A program made the translations under genes and the position numbers. A stretch of 5,278 bases of DNA, from assembly GCA_025774865.1 (NCBI GenBank), contig JALGZO010000611.1, positions 1-5,278 of the forward strand. Direction: 5' to 3'. Positions 1 to 5,278 of this stretch are shown here, piece by piece (positions within the stretch are counted from its first letter, which is position 1; every line of letters begins with the position of its first letter). The DNA comes from a bacterium (GTDB taxonomy: Bacteria; ARS69). The notes beneath the pieces were generated by a model. That model saw only the letters and a list, made by a program, of their open reading frames with translations, did no database searches and was not told the DNA's origin.

Positions 1-63
1 TTCGGGGCCCGGCCGGGCTCGGGGAATCATGCCAGCCGTGAAGGCTTTCCGCTACCTACTTCC

Positions 64-97
64 GCGGCCCGGAGAGAGCTCTCCGTCTCCGGCCCGC
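64..97 (-). terminator. Inverted repeat downstream of porV, possible terminator
   Basis: Bases 64-75 pair with 86-97 in 11 of 12 positions (one C-C mismatch at 68/93), leaving a ten-base loop. On the transcript the stem begins 12 bases after the porV stop. It is not followed by a T run; the next bases are purine-rich. It could still act as a 3' stabilising hairpin or a weak terminator, as seen in some GC-rich genomes. The rest of 1-109 shows no gene that I can support. Confidence 0.35.
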
Positions 98-109
98 TTC
101 CGCCGACTT

Positions 110-1174
110 CTAGAAGTCATAGGTGATCGAGAAACGATTGACGTTTTCGAGTCCCGTGGCCTGGGGATACGCGCCGTAGTCGAAGCGGAGTCCCTGGTAC
201 GCGACACCGATCCCGAACGTGTAATCCGTGATGTCGCCGGTCACGTCGTGCACCCAGCCGGTGCGCAGGAAGATGAACTCGCCGAAGCCGTACTCGAGAC
301 CGAAGTTGTAGATGGCGTCCTTGACCTCCTGGCTGAACGACTCGTCACCCCAAGCGGTGAAAAGCGCCTTGTAAGCCGGATCCACGTCGAAGCTCACGCC
401 GTCTCCCTGCTGCCGGACGAGAACCTTGTTCACGTCCGCCGCGAGCGTGAAGCGGTGCGTATCGTCCATGTAGGGCTCGAACCCGATTCCGAGACGGAAG
501 TTGAGCGGCAGTGGATTGGGCGCGCCATTGTCGACGAACTTGAGCGCGGGCCCGAGGTTGAGGACGGCGACCCCCAGCCGGAGACCGCGCGGGAAAAACC
601 GCTCGGTCGAGAGCGACGTGAGAAGCTCGCGGCCGTGGATTCCGAAGTCCACCGCCCACGTCACACCCTGTCCCTCCTCGAGCTCGCCGATCTTGGGGGA
701 CAGGAAGCTCATGATCACCTTCGCCCCGACGCCCGCGGAGAAGCGATCCGACAGGCGTGTGCCGTAGCCGCCCCCGAAGGCCATCTCCCACGAACTGAAC
801 TCGCTGATCTTGATGCCGGTCTCGTCCGTCGCCTCGCTCTTGCCGTACGACAGGAACATGATGTTCGCGCCGATGCCTCCCCAGCCCTCCACGTTCTTGG
901 CGTAGCTCGCGTACTCGAAGTACACGTCATCAGTGAGATCGGGCACGGGCGAGAAGTGCATTCCCGTGATGGAGGATCGGTCTACGTAGAACGCCAGGTT
1001 CGCCGGGTTCCAGTAGACGCCGTCGGCGCCGGCCGCCTCGGTGACGTGAGCACCACCCATGCCGCTGGCGCGTGCTCCCATGGAGAAAAGCAGCCACGGA
1101 GTCACGGCTTCCGAGACCGCCAGAGCTCGCCCGGGGATCGCCGCGAGCAAGAGGATTATCAGGATCTTCCGCAT
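110..1174 (-). CDS. porV: PorV/PorQ-family outer-membrane beta-barrel protein (T9SS attachment complex)
   Basis: PorV is a FadL-like outer-membrane barrel that carries T9SS substrates from the translocon to PorU and anchors PorU at the surface. The 354-residue product starts with a signal peptide, MRKILIILLLAAIPGRALA, with likely cleavage after ALA. Family motifs follow: GARASGMGGAHV (about 33-44), the hallmark YWNPANLA (54-61), repeated amphipathic strands rich in Gly and aromatics (GYGTRLSDRFSAGVGAKVI, about 136-154), the FGLEYGFGEFIFLRTGW segment (291-307), and a final strand ending in Phe (SITYDF), as expected for BAM-assembled barrels. The mature protein has no cysteine. I chose the ATG at 1174 because it begins the signal peptide and has a good Shine-Dalgarno. 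The frame is open 36 codons further up, to a GTG at 1282 that overlaps the porU stop, but that extension looks like spacer. The stop is TAG. PorQ or another family member is possible from sequence alone; the neighbouring porU favours PorV. Confidence 0.9.
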   Translation of the reverse strand: MRKILIILLLAAIPGRALAVSEAVTPWLLFSMGARASGMGGAHVTEAAGADGVYWNPANLAFYVDRSSITGMHFSPVPDLTDDVYFEYASYAKNVEGWGGIGANIMFLSYGKSEATDETGIKISEFSSWEMAFGGGYGTRLSDRFSAGVGAKVIMSFLSPKIGELEEGQGVTWAVDFGIHGRELLTSLSTERFFPRGLRLGVAVLNLGPALKFVDNGAPNPLPLNFRLGIGFEPYMDDTHRFTLAADVNKVLVRQQGDGVSFDVDPAYKALFTAWGDESFSQEVKDAIYNFGLEYGFGEFIFLRTGWVHDVTGDITDYTFGIGVAYQGLRFDYGAYPQATGLENVNRFSITYDF

Positions 1175-1179
1175 CGTCT

Positions 1180-1186
1180 CCACCTT
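1180..1186 (-). promoter_or_regulatory. Shine-Dalgarno of porV
   Basis: On the coding strand AAGGTGG lies five bases before the ATG at 1174 and differs from the ideal AAGGAGG at one base. This site decides the start: it places translation at the signal peptide rather than at the upstream in-frame GTG at 1282, which has only a weak purine run before it. Confidence 0.7.
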
Positions 1187-1204
1187 CTCGGTTCGCCGCG
1201 CGAC

Positions 1205-1219
1205 GGCTCGACTCGAGCC
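1205..1219. repeat. Short perfect palindrome in the porV leader
   Basis: GGCTCGA and TCGAGCC flank a single central base at 1212, giving a perfect 15-base inverted repeat about 30 bases upstream of the porV start. As RNA it would form a five-pair stem with a five-base loop. It could be a binding site for a dimeric regulator or a minor leader hairpin. It is short and the DNA is GC-rich, so chance is a fair explanation. Confidence 0.3.
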
Positions 1220-1238
1220 CGGTGGCGCGCAGCCTGGA

Positions 1239-1276
1239 AATCGAGCGAAGCCGCCCCTGGGCAGCCCCGCTCGATT
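1239..1276 (-). promoter_or_regulatory. Intergenic RNA hairpin between porU and porV
   Basis: Two bases after the porU stop, the transcript can form a stem of 17 consecutive pairs closed by a four-base CAGG loop. The outer nine pairs (AATCGAGCG with CGCTCGATT) are perfect Watson-Crick. The inner eight include three G-U wobbles. Only TTT follows (1240-1238, two of these bases within the stem), so it is a poor intrinsic terminator in the classical sense. Plausible roles are partial termination or attenuation, a 3'-end stabiliser or a processing point that lets porV be expressed at a level different from porU. The structure is seen directly; the role is inferred. Confidence 0.5.
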
Positions 1277-1278
1277 GC

Positions 1279-4200
1279 TCACCTCATCCGCACGATTTTC
1301 CCGGTGAACGCGTCTTTCTCGGTTTCTCCCCCGTCGGCGCGGTGTGTCGCCTCCAGTTTATACAAGTAGGTCCCGTTCGCCAACGGCGTGCCGTTATCGT
1401 CCCGCCCGTCCCAGCGGACCGTGTAGTCGGCTTGAGGGTCGATAACGAAGGACTCTACCCGCTCATAGACCCTTCGACCCGTGATCGTGAATATCTTAAG
1501 GCTGACTTCGGCCTCCCCGGCGGGTGTGAGCCGAAAGAGAATGTCCACGTTGTTGGCGAAAGGGTTCGGATACACGGCGACATGGCTGTCGACCAGATCA
1601 AACGACCCGCCCGGCTGCACGATCGTGAAGTGTACGCGCTGCGAGGACCGGTTTCCGACATTGTCGAAGGCCTTGACCTCGATCGAATGCGCTCCGGGCG
1701 CCATCGGTAGAATCCGCCTCACCCGACCCTGGGTGAATGATCCGTTCCCGTACGTGAAGTCAGCGGACAGATCGATTTTCTCGATGTCATCAACCTCGGC
1801 TTCCAGCAGCGCGAACTGCGGGAACGGGCGCAAATTGATGCCGCTCTCGTCCTCGAGCCCGATGTTCAGGATCGGCGTATCGACGAAGAGAAGGTCGCCA
1901 TCCACGAAATTGTCGAACCCCTCGAAGCGAATCCGGATCCGGGGTCCCTCCGTGTCGTCGGAGAGGTTTGCGGAAATCGTCGGGGCGATGAAGAGGCTGT
2001 CGTAGGCGCCCGAAGCATCCCGGGCCAGCCGGGCCACCCCTTCCTCCAGTGCGAACACGCTGATTCGCCCTTGGTTCCCGATCAGGACGGTCTCGGCGAG
2101 ATAGAATTTGGCCTCGAAGCGCCCATTCGTGACCGGGATTTCGCCGCGATACGAGGTCGGTCCGTCGAGCTTGTACGGGATGAAGTTGGACCCGTCCGGA
2201 TACTCGTATCCTGACGTATCCGCGTTCTCGGTCACGTGGACGAAGGCCGTGCCACTGAAGGGCTCGCTCACCTGCTCACCCGGCGGCGGGGTCTGGGTCC
2301 CGTCCAGCACTTCTCCGAGCGTGTTCCTGACATCCCCGCGGATGACGCGGAGCGTTCCGTCCGTGACGTGGCTGTCGACGGTGGCGGCCTCGAACCGGAT
2401 CAGGTTGCGCCCGAAACGGACTTCGAGCGCGGGATCCCCTAGCATGACGTACTTCTCGTTGTTCTGGCGCGTGGAACTGTTGCCGTTGCTGGCGACGTCC
2501 ACCTTGGCCAACATTCCCGACAGCGCGACGGAGCGAACGTGTCGCGTGTTCGTCGGCACGATGTAGGGAGTTCCGAACATCTTGCCGAGCCACCGCGTGT
2601 TCAGGTCCGAAGATGGCTCCGGAAACACGAGTCCCCCCGACGCGAACGTGGCCACGGCCCCGCCGCCCTCGTGGAGCAGCATGAGCTCGGTCATGCAGTT
2701 CCCGGAGAGAAGATCGAAACGGCTCACGGTGCACGAGAACGTCGAGAAGACCGTGTAGCGGTCTTCGTTGAGGAGCTCGGGGATCTTCTGGGAGACGAAC
2801 ACTTCTTCCTGCGCGAGCGTGTTCTGGTCCCCGTGACCGGTGTAGGTGGTCATCAGGGCACCGCGCGTGAACTCCTCGATGAAGGCGTCCTGGGCCGTGG
2901 GCTTCTTCCCGAAGTCGTCTCGCGGGTACTCGGTGAGGTAGACCTTGACCCGGTCGAGGGCCGGAGGGAGCCAGAGCTGAGCGAGCTCCTCCACCTGCGC
3001 GGTGTGCTCCGCGGTGTCGAGCCCCGAGCGCACCCTTTCATCGTCCGCCGACAGGATCACGCGGTTCTGCCACTGGCCGGGGGACGAGTAAGACAGGTAG
3101 GACTCGAGCTTGTCCAGCATGACCTCCAGGTCTTCAGCCGATGAAACGGGGTATCTCCCGATCGCGAAGTCCAGAGCGGGCGTCCCCGAGGAGTAGTCCT
3201 CGAGTTCGACGTACCCGAAGAAATCATCCGTTGAGTAGAAGTTCTGATTGAAACTGGTAACGTACTCCTGGAACGACTCCGTCCGATAACGGCCAAGATA
3301 CGATGGCAGCAAATCCTCCGGACTTCCCGCGAGGAAACCCTTGTGGTCGAACGCCGCGTCTCCGACGAGAGCGACGTACAACGGCGCCTCCACCCAGCCC
3401 AAATCCGAATACGCGTACGCGAGAAAGTCGCGAATCGCGACCGCGTCTCTCATCCCCCACGAGAATTCGTTGTAGACGTCGATCAGGTTCACGGTCATCG
3501 GGTCGGTGTCCGGGTCCGCGCCGACTCGGAGCCGGGCGAGACGATTCGCTCCGTCCACGAAGTTCGGATGGTAGATCACGAGGTAGCTCGCGGTGTTGTT
3601 GATGTCGCGCAGCCGCCTCCCGTCGGCACCCGTGAACGTGACGATCTCCGGCGTCTCCAGCGTCCGGACTCCATCCATGGTGAAGGCCACGTACCAATGC
3701 GGCGTGGACGACTGCGGCTCGGAGAATCGGAGCTGGTAGGGAAAGGAAGTCTGGTCCAGTTCGAAGTCCACGAGGCGGACGACATCGTGCTGGTCGGTCA
3801 CGTCTAGCAGGTAGGCCTCGCTCGAGCGGAACCCGTCGTAGACCCAATCCACGGTTCCGGCGGAGTCCGCGTAGGTGCTGAGGTACCGCCCGTTTCTCGC
3901 GGTTAGCTGACGGTCGTACTCCACATCGAACCAGGTCGTGTAGACGTGATCCGACGCGTCCTGCGAGTCCTCCACGACGTTCACGAGGATCGTGTTCGAT
4001 CCTTCCCGAAGCAGACCTTGCAGGGGAGCGCTCTCCATGTCGAACACGGCGTTGAGGGCTCCGTGCAGCCACGTCGTGTCCGCCACGACGAGGCTTCCCA
4101 GCTTCAGCTGAACGTGGCGGACCCGATCACCGGATACCTCGCCGTAGCTCAGGATCCGAGCCAGGATCTTCCCGTCCCCGGAGGCGACGCGATCGAGATC

Positions 4201-5278
4201 CATGAAGTACCGCCGATTGTCTCCGCGTCCCAAAAGGTCCTCCCACATCCAGCCATCCTCGTCCGGGTAGCGGAATTCCTCGACGTTGTTCTCTTCGAAG
4301 TGAATTCGGTGGGGCGCGGAACTCACGAAAGTCGCGCCGGGGTCGGGGGTCACGCTTCGGACATTGCCGCCGACCAGTCGTTTGGGTGGAGTGGAAAAGT
4401 TCCCGCCCCAGGTGATCCAGTAGTACGTCACATCGGTGTAGCGGTTCTCGACGTGCATGTCGCGCGGCAAGGCCGGATCGTACTGCGAGCCCCATCCCTC
4501 GGCATCGAGCGCGTAGAAGAGGAGCCGATCTTCGAGATCGAGGATCGTGTCGGGCATCGGATCCGTGTCCAGGATCGCGCATTCGGTCATGAAGCCGAGG
4601 GGCAACTCGGTCAGGTCTTCCGGTAGCGTCATGTTCGTGCCCGAGAAGACGCGAATGGTCGTGGGGTCGACCCCGCCTGCGTCGATCCCGACATCGTCGA
4701 ACGTCGTGTAGTCGATGCGGTAGATTCCGTCGGTGAGGATCGGGACCTTCAGCCAGTTCGGCGACGAATCGAAGGAGTCCGCCGTCCCGCGGGCCGCCGG
4801 AAGTCGGCGAGGCCGGCGCCAACGCCGCGCGTTCTCGCCATTCAGAAGCGAGCTCGAGAGCGTCTGGTCCCACTCCGCGTGATCGCGGCGGCCGGTCTCG
4901 CCGCCGCGAGCGTCGGGCCCGTCGAACTCGATCCGCACGCGGAGCCGGCTCGCCCACTGGAGCTCGCGCCCCGAGGCGTCGTACCGCCACGGGTGGAGCA
5001 CGAGGCGCGCGACCCGACTGCCACGCATGCTCACCGTACCGTCGATCTCCGCCCATCGTCCCGGCACGAGAGCGGCGGGAAACGGCTTCTCGAGGCGCCG
5101 TTCCCCTGCCCCGTAAGGCTCGCCATTCTCTGCGGTGCGCACGACCGGGCGGGGCGCGGGCGCGAGGTCGGGGACGGTGAGCGAGGCGGTCGTCACCGAC
5201 ACCACCCGCACGCGCGGATTACTCCCCGGCGGCAGGGCCACGAGCTCGACGATGGAGGGCAGGTCCGGAGCCCCCGGC
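1279..5278 (-). CDS. porU: PorU-type T9SS sortase (C25 cysteine peptidase), 5' end outside window
   Basis: This gene encodes the gingipain-family sortase that removes C-terminal sorting domains from T9SS cargo at the cell surface and attaches the cargo to an anchor. The frame is open to the window edge, and the 12 codons upstream of the GTG at 5241 read PGAPDLPSIVEL, a normal C25 propeptide opening. That GTG is therefore probably an internal valine, and the signal peptide is missing. Residues below are counted from codon 5241. About 1-110 is propeptide-like. About 160-550 is a beta-rich region opening with LKVPILTDGIYRIDY. About 551-943 is the C25 caspase-like domain, with GDAAFDHKG, DFAIGRYPV, the catalytic His803 in YTGHGD (2833-2835), Cys837 in FSCTVSRFD (2731-2733) and the closing motif LGDPALEVRF. 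About 990-1210 contains DESGIN and PGAHSIEVKAFD, motifs usual in PorU. About 1218-1320 is a FlgD-like sorting domain (VYPNPF, WDGRDDNG, ANGTYLYKL, GKIVRMR). The stop is TGA. PorU is favoured over a gingipain by the C-terminal motifs and by the adjacent porV. Confidence 0.92.
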   Translation of the reverse strand, partial: PGAPDLPSIVELVALPPGSNPRVRVVSVTTASLTVPDLAPAPRPVVRTAENGEPYGAGERRLEKPFPAALVPGRWAEIDGTVSMRGSRVARLVLHPWRYDASGRELQWASRLRVRIEFDGPDARGGETGRRDHAEWDQTLSSSLLNGENARRWRRPRRLPAARGTADSFDSSPNWLKVPILTDGIYRIDYTTFDDVGIDAGGVDPTTIRVFSGTNMTLPEDLTELPLGFMTECAILDTDPMPDTILDLEDRLLFYALDAEGWGSQYDPALPRDMHVENRYTDVTYYWITWGGNFSTPPKRLVGGNVRSVTPDPGATFVSSAPHRIHFEENNVEEFRYPDEDGWMWEDLLGRGDNRRYFMDLDRVASGDGKILARILSYGEVSGDRVRHVQLKLGSLVVADTTWLHGALNAVFDMESAPLQGLLREGSNTILVNVVEDSQDASDHVYTTWFDVEYDRQLTARNGRYLSTYADSAGTVDWVYDGFRSSEAYLLDVTDQHDVVRLVDFELDQTSFPYQLRFSEPQSSTPHWYVAFTMDGVRTLETPEIVTFTGADGRRLRDINNTASYLVIYHPNFVDGANRLARLRVGADPDTDPMTVNLIDVYNEFSWGMRDAVAIRDFLAYAYSDLGWVEAPLYVALVGDAAFDHKGFLAGSPEDLLPSYLGRYRTESFQEYVTSFNQNFYSTDDFFGYVELEDYSSGTPALDFAIGRYPVSSAEDLEVMLDKLESYLSYSSPGQWQNRVILSADDERVRSGLDTAEHTAQVEELAQLWLPPALDRVKVYLTEYPRDDFGKKPTAQDAFIEEFTRGALMTTYTGHGDQNTLAQEEVFVSQKIPELLNEDRYTVFSTFSCTVSRFDLLSGNCMTELMLLHEGGGAVATFASGGLVFPEPSSDLNTRWLGKMFGTPYIVPTNTRHVRSVALSGMLAKVDVASNGNSSTRQNNEKYVMLGDPALEVRFGRNLIRFEAATVDSHVTDGTLRVIRGDVRNTLGEVLDGTQTPPPGEQVSEPFSGTAFVHVTENADTSGYEYPDGSNFIPYKLDGPTSYRGEIPVTNGRFEAKFYLAETVLIGNQGRISVFALEEGVARLARDASGAYDSLFIAPTISANLSDDTEGPRIRIRFEGFDNFVDGDLLFVDTPILNIGLEDESGINLRPFPQFALLEAEVDDIEKIDLSADFTYGNGSFTQGRVRRILPMAPGAHSIEVKAFDNVGNRSSQRVHFTIVQPGGSFDLVDSHVAVYPNPFANNVDILFRLTPAGEAEVSLKIFTITGRRVYERVESFVIDPQADYTVRWDGRDDNGTPLANGTYLYKLEATHRADGGETEKDAFTGKIVRMR

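Noticed and set aside
7-18. Perfect 12-base palindrome GCCCGGCCGGGC.
   Set aside because: It is made only of G and C in GC-rich DNA at the window edge. Chance is sufficient, and nothing around it suggests a site.
1-30. A minus-strand ATG at 30-28 that could begin a third gene running off the window.
   Set aside because: Only ten codons are visible, no convincing Shine-Dalgarno is near, and the sequence is mostly a GC palindrome (7-18). There is too little to support a gene.
1175-1278. A separate porV promoter in the spacer.
   Set aside because: The spacer is GC-rich, and I see no -35/-10 pair or AT-rich element of the TAnnTTTG kind. Read-through from porU is the simpler explanation.
29-1369. 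A 446-codon plus-strand open frame spanning all of porV and the spacer.
   Set aside because: It is antisense to a clearly recognisable barrel gene. Its product is dominated by Arg, Glu, Val, Asp and His, as expected from reading GC-rich codons in reverse. It has no domain or signal I recognise and continues through the intergenic hairpin.
3224-5056. Long minus-strand frames of 282 and 309 codons inside porU in another phase.
   Set aside because: Their products are Arg/Gly/Pro/Ala-rich low-complexity shadows. The porU frame here has clear family motifs throughout, with no frameshift.
1-5278. CRISPR arrays, tRNA or rRNA genes, insertion sequences, attachment sites.
   Set aside because: I saw no spaced direct repeats, no tRNA-like cloverleaf, and no transposase or terminal repeats. 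Nearly all of the window is accounted for by two long coding regions.

Overview
The window holds two genes, both on the minus strand and read in the order porU then porV. They are the two best-known partners of the outer-membrane attachment complex of the type IX secretion system (T9SS). Upstream (5278 down to 1279) is most of a very large PorU-type C25 cysteine peptidase, the T9SS sortase. Its 5' end runs off the window. Downstream (1174 down to 110) is a complete 354-residue PorV/PorQ-family outer-membrane beta-barrel with a signal peptide. Together they cover about 96% of the window.

The DNA is GC-rich by eye, and the long open frames on the opposite strand are the usual codon-bias shadows of such DNA. 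T9SS is best known from Bacteroidota, many of which have lower GC. A GC-rich porU-porV pair, with a sortase that ends in a FlgD-like Ig domain of the T9SS sorting type, suggests another lineage of the Fibrobacterota-Chlorobiota-Bacteroidota superphylum. A candidate phylum of the Eisenbacteria or Krumholzibacteria kind is possible. This is inference from gene content and composition, and no phylogenetic marker is present.

Layout: 1-109 is non-coding downstream of porV and contains an imperfect inverted repeat (64-97) with no T tract. 110-1174 is porV. 1175-1278 is the 104-base intergenic spacer. It carries a strong 17-pair RNA hairpin starting two bases after the porU stop, a short perfect palindrome, and a good Shine-Dalgarno sequence for porV. 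1279-5278 is porU.

How the genes work together (known biology): T9SS substrates cross the outer membrane through the translocon and are handed to the attachment complex. PorV shuttles substrates and anchors PorU at the surface. PorU cleaves the C-terminal sorting domain and joins the substrate to a surface anchor. Adjacent genes in one direction fit co-expression of the pair. I see no new defence, mobile or RNA system here; the main points of interest are the intergenic hairpin and some details of PorU.
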